A stretch of 6,009 bases of DNA from Hyphomicrobiales bacterium (GTDB lineage: Bacteria > Pseudomonadota > Alphaproteobacteria > Rhizobiales > Aestuariivirgaceae): NCBI GenBank assembly GCA_025356765.1, contig JANXRO010000410.1, positions 1 through 6,009 of the forward strand. Direction: 5' to 3'. The notes under the pieces are model-generated. The model was not told the origin of the DNA. It worked only from the letters and a program-made list of their open reading frames with translations, and made no database searches. Shown in pieces: positions 1 through 5,744 of the stretch (positions are counted from its first letter, which is position 1; each line of letters opens with the position of its first letter). The translations under genes and the position numbers were made by a program.

Positions 1-126
1 CTCGCCACCCATGCCGCCATCTACAACATTTTCAACGTCCAACGCCATCTCATAAGCCGCTGCACACTGAACTATCTCCGCGCCGAGGCCATGGCAACTT
101 GGGTGGCAGCCACGGCGTCTGCGTGA
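1..126 (+). CDS. IS6-family transposase, C-terminal fragment (5' end outside window)
   Basis: Reading frame 1 is open from the first base to a TGA at 124-126 and gives 41 residues. The segment HAAIYNIFNVQRHLIS, followed by TLNYLRAEAMATW, matches my knowledge of the extreme C terminus of IS6-family DDE transposases, where an H-A-A-x-Y-N-x-F-N-x-Q-R-H-L block follows the catalytic domain. The catalytic Asp and Glu lie upstream and cannot be seen, so it is unknown whether the gene is intact. The element should end within a few tens of bases after the stop. I could not find a convincing IS6 terminal repeat in 127-163, and the stop codon of the convergent exporter gene begins at 166. The right end may therefore be degenerate or cut. 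This IS points towards the 3' end of the exporter gene, so it cannot supply that gene with a promoter. Confidence 0.8.
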   Translation, partial: LATHAAIYNIFNVQRHLISRCTLNYLRAEAMATWVAATASA

Positions 127-163
127 CAGCTACTTGGGATGGCGCTTGTTTTGTCTGCAAATG

Positions 164-1399
164 TTAACTTGTCAGTTCCACTTCGATCGTGAGATGGGAA
201 AGGGAGCGAAATCGACTCAAGCGTTTGCGATAGAATTTCTGGTCTCTTTTGCTATCGCTCGTCACCACCGAAATTACCGCCCCCAAGTGACCTGGCCCCA
301 AACGCCAGACGTGTAAATCAGCGATTCTGTCGCCGTCACTCTCAATGGATTGGCGCAAGTTCTCAGTCATGGCTTTATCGGGATTCATATCAAGCAAGAT
401 TGTTCCTGTGTCTATGACCAGACCATACGCCCAATTGGCGATTACCAATGATCCCACAATGCCAGCCAAAGGGTCCATCCAAAGCCAGCCGAATACCCAA
501 GCGAGAAACAGTCCGATAATCACCAAAACTGAAACTGCGGCATCTGCAAGCACATGTACGATGGCTGCTCGCATGTTATTGTCACTGCCCACTGAAGCAT
601 GGGTATGTTCATGTTCCACAAATTCAACGGTCGTGCTGAGCTTGCCAACATTAACGTTTGCACTAAATTGATGAGGCTCAGGGATTTCATCGACGGATTC
701 TAAGAAATCCCCGCGGTTCGCCATAGCAAATCTCTTTAGGCTTCCGTCTGGTCGCTTCGTTTCGATTGAAACGGCTGCTGCCGTGAGTTCCGGGCCTGCC
801 TCGCGGTAAATCCGGAACCGCGGTGGTACCCCATCTTCAAAGACGTCCAATCGCAACGTTCTCTTACCGAGTTCTATCTGTTGCGATTCATCCGGGTGGT
901 GGTCACCATGAGAACGGCCATGGGAATGCCCGTGATGATGATCGCCGCCACTTAATAGCCATGCACTTGCAATGTTGACGGCCAATCCAACGACCGCAAT
1001 CGGTATGGCTTGAGCAAAATGAATGGCAACTGGCGCAAAAAGCCGGATCACTGATTCATAGCCAATCAAAAGAGCAATCATTGCTAGAACGATCGCACTT
1101 GAAAATCCGGCCAAGTCGCCGAATTTTCCGGTGCCAAATGTAAAGTTCCGATTGTCTGCGTGTTTGCGGGCAAATGTATAGGCCAGGGCAGCCAGTAACA
1201 AAGCACCGGCATGCGTACTCATATGTAGCCCATCGGCAATGACAGCAATTGATCCGAACAAAAGACCGCCCACGATTTCAATCAGCATCATGGCGCCACA
1301 GAGCCAAATCACCGCCCAGGTTCTGCGTTCACTGGTCTCGTGGCCTTCGCCAAGGAAAACATGACCGTGGAAGTTCTCAATAATGGTAGTGTTGTTCAT
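164..1399 (-). CDS. dmeF: CDF-family Co(II)/Ni(II) efflux transporter, DmeF-like, with inserted soluble domain
   Basis: This 411-residue inner-membrane cation diffusion facilitator probably exports Co(II)/Ni(II) by proton antiport. The N terminus carries FHGHVFLGEGH and ERRTW, as in rhizobial DmeF. Membrane segments lie near residues 28-50, 52-76, 96-118, 130-150, 277-303 and 305-330. Segment 2 has D56GLHMSTH63 and segment 5 has H282VLAD286, the two halves of the transport site. A cytoplasmic domain follows (331-411, with DLHVW at 361-365). The segment 4-5 loop is His-rich (153-168) as expected, but is extended by about 90 residues (175-265: VFEDGVPPRFR, RPDGS, ESVDEIPEPH) before a second His patch (HEHTH, 263-267). 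DmeF without this insert is about 310-330 residues from memory. The ATG at 1399-1397 is preceded by AGGA 7 bases away. No dmeR regulator gene is adjacent. It could instead handle Zn or Fe; the family call is firm and the metal is inferred. Confidence 0.9.
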   Translation of the reverse strand: MNNTTIIENFHGHVFLGEGHETSERRTWAVIWLCGAMMLIEIVGGLLFGSIAVIADGLHMSTHAGALLLAALAYTFARKHADNRNFTFGTGKFGDLAGFSSAIVLAMIALLIGYESVIRLFAPVAIHFAQAIPIAVVGLAVNIASAWLLSGGDHHHGHSHGRSHGDHHPDESQQIELGKRTLRLDVFEDGVPPRFRIYREAGPELTAAAVSIETKRPDGSLKRFAMANRGDFLESVDEIPEPHQFSANVNVGKLSTTVEFVEHEHTHASVGSDNNMRAAIVHVLADAAVSVLVIIGLFLAWVFGWLWMDPLAGIVGSLVIANWAYGLVIDTGTILLDMNPDKAMTENLRQSIESDGDRIADLHVWRLGPGHLGAVISVVTSDSKRDQKFYRKRLSRFRSLSHLTIEVELTS

Positions 1400-1403
1400 G
1401 AAT

Positions 1404-1418
1404 TATCCTATGGGGTCG
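1404..1418. promoter_or_regulatory. Possible degenerate CsoR/RcnR-type half-site in the dmeF leader
   Basis: TATCCTATGGGGTCG resembles the left half of the operator between csoR and the ATPase gene (CCTATAGGGGGTAT): both share CCTAT, an optional A, a G-run and T. The right-hand arm is missing here. It lies between the candidate dmeF promoter and the start codon and overlaps the dmeF ribosome binding site, so a bound repressor could block expression. A match this short can arise by chance. Confidence 0.25.
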
Positions 1419-1432
1419 TTAATCAGCAAACC

Positions 1433-1461
1433 AATATGTTGTAAAGTTGTCGTATTCTCAA
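1433..1461 (-). promoter_or_regulatory. Candidate sigma-70-type promoter for dmeF
   Basis: Reading the minus strand, TTGAGA (1461-1456) is followed after 17 bases by CATATT (1438-1433). The distance from the -10 box to the dmeF ATG is about 33 bases, enough for a short leader carrying the AGGA ribosome binding site. It lies downstream of the candidate terminator for the cytochrome operon, which suggests that dmeF is transcribed on its own. It was found by eye against the consensus only. Confidence 0.4.
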
Positions 1462-1484
1462 ACGCTTTGATTAGAAGTATAGAC

Positions 1485-1515
1485 ATAAAAAATCTCGCTT
1501 CACTTTCTGAGGCGA
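1485..1515 (-). terminator. Candidate intrinsic terminator of the csoR-DUF305-cytochrome operon
   Basis: On the minus strand, TCGC-C-TCA, the loop GAAAG, and TGA-A-GCGA form an 8-position stem with one C/A mismatch. GA and then six T residues follow. It sits 32 bases beyond the stop of the cytochrome b561 gene and before the candidate dmeF promoter, where a terminator would be expected. The stem is short and only moderately GC-rich, so termination may be partial. Confidence 0.4.
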
Positions 1516-1546
1516 TATCCTATGTTGAAACAAAGAACGTCATAAT

Positions 1547-2086
1547 TCACCAAGGTAACATTCGCTTTAAAGTTTCGTCTTGGTCGAATAAGTGATGCTT
1601 AAGAGCGGCCGCAACATGCACGGCTATTAGTACCATCATCAACTTTCCACTCCAATTGTGAACTATGTGCCAGTTAAAGCCAAAATCTGGCAGCAATGGA
1701 ATTCTGAACCCAAACCAACTCGCGGGGCGTATACCCATCGAGCGATGAACATGTTCGGTATAGGCCAGCCATCCAGAAATGGGTATCAATACCATGCCAC
1801 CGTAAAGCAAACTGTGGACAGTATGAGAAGCAATTACTTCCCACCCTGAGCGATAGTTTGATATAGCGGGCGGATGTTTCCAGCGCCAGATAACTCTCAC
1901 GGCAAACATCAAGACTACGACCAATCCCGTACTCGCATGTAGGCTTGGCAACCACCGGGCCGTATGACTGCCCATGGTTTGTTGGCCAAGCACAAGAAGC
2001 GCAACAATGGGTAAGGCCATCACCCAGTGCAAGGCACGGGCTGTCTTCGTGTAGTGTCGTATCGTTATCAGTCCATTAGTGGCCAT
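1547..2086 (-). CDS. Cytochrome b561-type di-haem membrane protein
   Basis: This 179-residue integral membrane protein fits the bacterial cytochrome b561 (CybB-like) family in length and layout. There are four hydrophobic segments near residues 19-35, 50-67, 89-108 and 145-163. Candidate haem ligands are His20 (ALHW), His50 (SLHASTG), His143 (HNWSG) and His157 (AVHVAAALKHH). The 14-residue gap between the last two matches CybB. Such proteins carry electrons across the inner membrane between the quinone pool and a partner, and E. coli CybB has been described as a superoxide:quinone oxidoreductase. The ATG at 2086-2084 lies inside the end of the upstream DUF305 gene (11 shared bases), and only a weak AAGCGG precedes it, so translation is probably coupled. 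A role in redox chemistry of periplasmic copper is inferred from its neighbours. The family call is firm and the substrate is unknown. Confidence 0.88.
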   Translation of the reverse strand: MATNGLITIRHYTKTARALHWVMALPIVALLVLGQQTMGSHTARWLPSLHASTGLVVVLMFAVRVIWRWKHPPAISNYRSGWEVIASHTVHSLLYGGMVLIPISGWLAYTEHVHRSMGIRPASWFGFRIPLLPDFGFNWHIVHNWSGKLMMVLIAVHVAAALKHHLFDQDETLKRMLPW

Positions 2087-2738
2087 GCCGCTTCAGCCAA
2101 TCATTCATAAAGCTAATTTCGGCCTCCTGCGCATTCACAATGTCTTGGGCAAGTTTCAGCAAAGCAGGGTCTTTGGCAAATTGGAGAGCGATCTTCGCCA
2201 TTTCGATGGCACCTTGGTGATGGGGAATCATCCCTTGGATAAAATCAACATCGGCATTACCAGAGTAGGGTGTCATCATGTTGTTCATCATGGCCGCTAT
2301 GGCTTGCTCGCTTGGTTTAATCGCATCCGCCACTACCGGTAAGGTTGATTGATTGGCTTTTGCAAGCCAATCTTCCATGAAGACAATCTCACCTTCTTGC
2401 GCCTTTATAACCTCTTGGGCCAATTTCTTGACTTCAGAATCCTTGCCATATTGCAAAACCACTTTGGCCATCTCAATTGCACCTTGATGGTGCGGCATCA
2501 TACCTTTGACAAAATCCAGATCAGGCTTTCCGGTTAGCGGCGCATCCATCTGTTTCATCATCCCGCTCATGGCCTTTTCGTAACCGGCAGTTGACCCGTC
2601 GTTTCCCGCCGGGCTCATCTTCATTTGTTTCATGTCAGGTGCATCTGCCGCCCAAGACGCGGCATTTGATGACGCAAGCACTCCTGACGTCAAAAGCGTG
2701 GCAAAGAGCATGGACGTAAACTTTGAATTTGTTTTCAT
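2076..2738 (-). CDS. Secreted tandem DUF305 protein, probable periplasmic copper-binding protein
   Basis: This 220-residue protein starts with a Sec signal peptide (Lys2, hydrophobic 9-22, likely cleavage near 26-31 around NAASWAAD). A Met-rich stretch follows (MKQMKM, 36-41). Two DUF305 copies align without gaps at residues 53-127 and 143-217, a period of 90. Each has DF-(V/I)-x-GM-(M/I)-PHHQGAIEMA (His83/His84 and His173/His174), KLAQ, AQE-x-EI-x-FM and DWL. DUF305 proteins are four-helix, Met/His-rich; the two-domain CopM of Synechocystis binds copper outside the cytoplasm. Here the csoR and ATPase neighbours support copper binding or chaperoning in the periplasm. AAGAGGAA is a good ribosome binding site 4 bases before the ATG. 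The gene follows csoR by 48 bases and overlaps the cytochrome gene by 11. The two copies differ widely in synonymous codons, so the duplication is old and both copies appear to be maintained. Confidence 0.9.
   Translation of the reverse strand: MKTNSKFTSMLFATLLTSGVLASSNAASWAADAPDMKQMKMSPAGNDGSTAGYEKAMSGMMKQMDAPLTGKPDLDFVKGMMPHHQGAIEMAKVVLQYGKDSEVKKLAQEVIKAQEGEIVFMEDWLAKANQSTLPVVADAIKPSEQAIAAMMNNMMTPYSGNADVDFIQGMIPHHQGAIEMAKIALQFAKDPALLKLAQDIVNAQEAEISFMNDWLKRHGH
2088..2312 (-). repeat. Second DUF305 copy (residues 143-217 of the DUF305 protein)
   Basis: It begins SEQAIAAMMNNMM and contains GMIPHHQGAIEMAK, then AQEAEISFM and NDWL. It aligns residue for residue with the copy at 2358-2582. Confidence 0.85.
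2358..2582 (-). repeat. First DUF305 copy (residues 53-127 of the DUF305 protein)
   Basis: It begins YEKAMSGMMKQM and contains GMMPHHQGAIEMAK, then AQEGEIVFM and EDWL. The block PHHQGAIEMAK is identical in both copies at protein level while many third codon positions differ. Confidence 0.85.
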
Positions 2739-2764
2739 GCGGTTCCTCTTATTAAAATCACAAA

Positions 2765-2776
2765 GCCCAATTGGGC
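2765..2776. repeat. 12-base perfect palindrome between csoR and the DUF305 gene
   Basis: GCCCAATTGGGC is a loopless perfect palindrome 11 bases beyond the csoR stop and 26 bases before the DUF305 start. It has no T-tract, so it is not an intrinsic terminator. It could be a protein-binding site, an RNA processing feature or chance. Confidence 0.35.
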
Positions 2777-2786
2777 CAACTTCTAT

Positions 2787-3062
2787 CTATTTGTTGCTGC
2801 GCCCGAGCACTTCGATGATTTCAGAAATTTTTTGGCGCTGCTCTGACTTGTTGCCACTGCTGATGGCATGTTCAACGCAATGGCTGACATGGTCCCGCAA
2901 AATTTCTTCCTCAGCACGGCGCAAGGCAGCTCTTACAGCTGAAATTTGGGTGATAATGTCAATGCAATATCGACCGTCTTCCACCATACGCGATAGGCCA
3001 CCAACCTGTCCTTCAATTCGTTTTAGCCGTTTCAGGACGTTGGCCTTTGCTTCATGTTTCAT
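2787..3062 (-). CDS. csoR: CsoR-type Cu(I)-sensing repressor (DUF156 family)
   Basis: This small all-helical cytoplasmic repressor has 91 residues from the ATG at 3062, or 94 from an in-frame ATG at 3071. The text uses the longer numbering, which matches Mycobacterium tuberculosis CsoR. LKRLKRIEGQVGGL (13-26) is the family's DNA-binding N-terminal helix region. Cys36 (RYCID), His61 and Cys65 (DHVSHC) form the C-H-C Cu(I) site, which separates it from RcnR-type Ni/Co sensors and FrmR. Copper binding should release DNA and switch on both divergent units. I prefer the 3062 start: the 3071 ATG forms the end of the candidate -10 box (TATATG), and the predicted transcription start falls at about 3062. 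MKHEAK is also a usual start in this family. The mRNA would then be leaderless. It is the first gene of the operon with the DUF305 and cytochrome b561 genes. Confidence 0.92.
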   Translation of the reverse strand: MKHEAKANVLKRLKRIEGQVGGLSRMVEDGRYCIDIITQISAVRAALRRAEEEILRDHVSHCVEHAISSGNKSEQRQKISEIIEVLGRSNK

Positions 3063-3099
3063 GCTTGACATATACCTATAGGGGGTATAGGTGTCAAGC
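3063..3099. promoter_or_regulatory. Divergent csoR/ATPase promoter region with outer inverted repeat
   Basis: GCTTGACA (3063-3070) and TGTCAAGC (3092-3099) are perfect inverted repeats that place a consensus -35 box, TTGACA, on each strand. On the minus strand TTGACA (3097-3092), a 17-base spacer and TATATG (3074-3069) form a good promoter for csoR. On the plus strand TTGACA (3065-3070) faces the ATPase gene; the best -10 is TATAGG (3086-3091) with a short 15-base spacer, or TAGGTG with 17. The two promoters overlap face to face, so one bound repressor could silence both. Confidence 0.65.
3074..3092. promoter_or_regulatory. Predicted CsoR operator (G-tract palindrome)
   Basis: ACCTATA and TATAGGT are perfect 7-base arms flanking GGGGG. 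A G/C-tract bordered by A/T-rich inverted repeats is the known layout of CsoR/RcnR-family operators. It fills the spacer of both divergent promoters, and the csoR gene begins 12 bases from its edge. That CsoR binds here is inferred, but the combination of motif and position is strong. Confidence 0.7.
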
Positions 3100-3151
3100 G
3101 CTGGTTTGAGAAAAATGCATCTAAAAACAGTTTTGAAAGTGAAGCCTTTCT

Positions 3152-5488
3152 ATGGAACAAGAATTTAAATTGGTGTCATTTGCCGATCAACAGACGCCAG
3201 ACAAAGTCATTGATCCTGTTTGCGGCATGAGCGTTGATCCGAAAACAGCCAAGCAGCATGCAGACTATCATGGGCATCCGTATTATTTCTGTGGTGCTAA
3301 CTGCAAGACCAAGTTTCTGGCCAATCCAGAAAGGTATTTAACGGCAGAAAAAGCGATTGAGCCAGTCATCGCAGGCGCAATCTACACCTGTCCCATGCAC
3401 CCGCAAATACAACAGGTTGGCCCCGGCACTTGCCCGATTTGCGGCATGGCGCTTGAGCCTCAGACTGTCACAGCTGATAGCGGCCCCAACCTTGAGCTTG
3501 TCGACATGACACGACGCCTTTGGATAGGCCTGGCACTTGCCATTCCGGTGCTGGTCTTAGAAATGGGAGGCGAAATCACAGGCCTCACGATGTTCTTAGG
3601 CCAACAGCTATCCCATTGGCTTCAGTTGCTCTTGGCGACACCCGTCGTTCTTTGGGCGGGCTGGCCGTTTTTTGAGCGCGGGTGGCAGTCCTTAAAGACG
3701 CGCAATCTCAACATGTTCACATTGATCGCCATGGGCGTTGGGGTGTCTTGGGCCTATAGCATTATTGCAACGATTGCTCCCAATATCTTTCCACCGGCTT
3801 TTCGTCTAATGGGCGGGGCGGTGTCAGTCTATTTTGAAGCGGCGGCAGTGATCACCGTTTTGGTGCTTGTCGGCCAAGTGCTTGAACTTCGTGCGCGAGA
3901 CCAGACTTCCGGCGCAATCAAAGCTCTTCTTGGCCTTGCCCCCAAGACAGCGCGGCGCGTTGGTGTTGATGGTGAGGACGAAGAAGTCGACTTGGAGCAT
4001 ATCAGCATTGGCAACCTGCTGAGGGTGCGACCTGGGGAGAAAGTTCCTGTTGATGGCGTGATTGCCGAGGGTCGTTCGACGCTCGACGAATCCATGGTTA
4101 CGGGTGAGTCAATGCCGATCAGCAAAGACGTTGGAGCAAAGGTAATAGGCGGCACAATTAATGCGAGCGGCAGTTTTGTGATGCGTGCCGAGAAAATAGG
4201 CAGCGAAACCATGCTCGCGCGCATTGTTCAAATGGTGGCAAACGCCCAGAGAAGTCGGGCACCCATCCAGCGCTTGGCAGACACAGTGTCTGGCTGGTTT
4301 GTGCCTGCGGTTATTGTGGCTGCAACTTTGGCGTTTGGGGCGTGGTCGCTTTGGGGACCAGAGCCACGATTGATCTATGGCATGGTGGCAGCGGTTGCCG
4401 TGCTGATCATCGCGTGTCCTTGTGCATTGGGTCTTGCAACTCCGATGTCGATCATGGTGGGTGTAGGCCGTGGGGCACAAGCCGGGGTGCTCATCCGCAA
4501 CGCAGAAGCATTAGAACTGATGGAAAAAATTGATACGCTTGTTCTCGATAAAACGGGCACATTGACTGAAGGTAAACCGTCCGTCACGTCGGTCGCTACA
4601 GTTGCGGGCCAATCTGAAGATGACGTTTTGCGATTAGCCGCTTCAATAGAACAAGCAAGTGAACATCCCCTTGCCGCAGCCATCGTCAATGCCGCCAAAC
4701 AGCGCGAACTGCAGCTTGCCAAAGTCATGGGCTTTGACGCGCCTTCGGGCAAAGGGGCTATTGGCATGGTAGAGAAGAAGCGTTTGGCGATTGGCAATGC
4801 CACATTCATGAAAGAGCTTAACATTGCAGTAGCAGAGCTTGCAGCAAAAGCAGAATTCTTGCGCTCAGATGGCGCTACAGCTGTCTATGTCGCTATTAAT
4901 GGCAAGATCGCCGGAGTGATAGCAATTGCCGACACGGTTAAAGCAACAACCCCGCAAGCTTTAGACATATTACGCAAAGCAGGTATTCGCATTGTGATGT
5001 TAACTGGCGATAATCGCACCACGGCTGAAGCAATCGCTGGGCGGCTGGGCATTGAGGATGTGGAGGCCGATGTTTTACCTGACAAGAAGGCCGAAGTCAT
5101 AAATAAGCTCAAGGCAGAAGGTCGTATCGTCGCAATGGCGGGTGATGGTGTCAATGATGCGCCAGCTCTGGCAGCCGCTGACGTTGGTATCGCGATGGGA
5201 ACCGGCACCGACGTCGCCATGGAAAGTGCAGGTGTGACGTTGCTCAAGGGTGATCTGATGGGGATTGTGCGCGCCCGAAACCTTTCAAAGGCAGTTATGG
5301 GCAACATACGCCAAAACCTTTTCTTTGCATTTATCTATAACGCAGCAGGTGTGCCAATTGCTGCGGGTGTCCTTTATCCCGTGTTTGGGATTCTGATGTC
5401 ACCAATGATTGCCGCGGCAGCCATGGCTCTGAGTTCGGTGAGCGTAATTGGAAACGCGTTAAGACTGCGCAATGTGCCGTTCAATTGA
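3152..5488 (+). CDS. copA: Cu(I)-exporting P1B-type ATPase with N-terminal YHS and CPMHP domains
   Basis: This 778-residue inner-membrane pump uses ATP to expel Cu(I). A YHS domain spans 20-63 (DPVCGM, Cys24; Cys47, Cys51). A heavy-metal-binding domain follows at 78-104 (CPMHP at 80-84; CPICGM at 94-99). There is no MxCxxC HMA domain. The core has eight membrane segments. The actuator TGES is at 317-320, CPC at 422-424, the phosphorylated Asp466 in DKTGT, SEHP at 503-506, TGD at 618-620 and GDGVNDAP at 664-671. The Cu(I) signature is complete: CPC, Tyr729-Asn730 and MALSS (758-762). Length is normal for the family and no frameshift is seen. The ATG at 3152 has only a weak GTGAAG upstream, but the YHS domain begins soon after it, so the start is plausible. 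It is divergent from csoR and shares its operator. Silver is a possible second substrate. The symbols copF or silP are also used for relatives. Confidence 0.95.
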   Translation: MEQEFKLVSFADQQTPDKVIDPVCGMSVDPKTAKQHADYHGHPYYFCGANCKTKFLANPERYLTAEKAIEPVIAGAIYTCPMHPQIQQVGPGTCPICGMALEPQTVTADSGPNLELVDMTRRLWIGLALAIPVLVLEMGGEITGLTMFLGQQLSHWLQLLLATPVVLWAGWPFFERGWQSLKTRNLNMFTLIAMGVGVSWAYSIIATIAPNIFPPAFRLMGGAVSVYFEAAAVITVLVLVGQVLELRARDQTSGAIKALLGLAPKTARRVGVDGEDEEVDLEHISIGNLLRVRPGEKVPVDGVIAEGRSTLDESMVTGESMPISKDVGAKVIGGTINASGSFVMRAEKIGSETMLARIVQMVANAQRSRAPIQRLADTVSGWFVPAVIVAATLAFGAWSLWGPEPRLIYGMVAAVAVLIIACPCALGLATPMSIMVGVGRGAQAGVLIRNAEALELMEKIDTLVLDKTGTLTEGKPSVTSVATVAGQSEDDVLRLAASIEQASEHPLAAAIVNAAKQRELQLAKVMGFDAPSGKGAIGMVEKKRLAIGNATFMKELNIAVAELAAKAEFLRSDGATAVYVAINGKIAGVIAIADTVKATTPQALDILRKAGIRIVMLTGDNRTTAEAIAGRLGIEDVEADVLPDKKAEVINKLKAEGRIVAMAGDGVNDAPALAAADVGIAMGTGTDVAMESAGVTLLKGDLMGIVRARNLSKAVMGNIRQNLFFAFIYNAAGVPIAAGVLYPVFGILMSPMIAAAAMALSSVSVIGNALRLRNVPFN

Positions 5489-5678
5489 GGTTAGGGTATT
5501 AACCATCCATCATGCAAGATCATAAGGCCTTACAAGGCACTTAATTACGCCTCGGCCTGTCTATTAAAGCGGCCACTCTGTTCCTTACTGACTTGCGCTT
5601 CAAGATTAGAACAGCTTGAAATGAAATACCCGCCACTCATTACAATTTCTCTCCGCCATTGTCAGGTTTGGTGCCCGG
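5489..5678. other. Stretch with no recognisable gene between the ATPase gene and the IS3 element
   Basis: I see no plausible gene here on either strand. GGTTA/TAACC (5489-5493 and 5500-5504) can form a small hairpin right after the ATPase stop. Nested arms AGGCC/GGCCT (5525-5529, 5554-5558) and AGGC/GCCT (5535-5538, 5549-5552) could form a larger interrupted one. Neither is followed by a T-tract, so neither is a convincing intrinsic terminator. TCAGGT (5662-5667) and ACCTGA (5681-5686) straddle the proposed IS3 boundary and may be chance. Confidence 0.5.
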
Positions 5679-5744
5679 TGACCTGAGCCCTGCAAATTGA
5701 TCCAAAAATGAGTAGAGTCTGATCCCGTTTTTAAGGAGAAGACG

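Noticed and set aside
145..163. Right terminal inverted repeat of the IS6 element around TTTGTCTGCAAATG
   Set aside because: It only loosely resembles the TTTGCAACAG-type end of IS6 elements and the left end is not available for comparison.
345..671. A 108-codon plus-strand frame opposite the exporter gene
   Set aside because: It is antisense to the C-terminal half of the strongly supported DmeF, has no ribosome binding site and no recognisable domain. It is a shadow frame.
1400..1546. Possible metal riboswitch or small RNA upstream of dmeF
   Set aside because: The gap is only 147 bases and is better explained by a terminator and a promoter. I see none of the conserved blocks of NiCo or Mn riboswitches.
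3829..5307. Several long minus-strand frames opposite the ATPase gene (at 3829-4224, 4109-4480, 4375-4824 and 4885-5307)
   Set aside because: All lie opposite conserved ATPase motifs and are rich in Ser, Pro, Ala and Thr as expected of antisense frames. None resembles a protein family.
5525..5558. Intrinsic terminator for the ATPase gene
   Set aside because: Nested GC arms can pair, but the internal loop is asymmetric, the hairpin loop is 10 bases and no T-tract follows.
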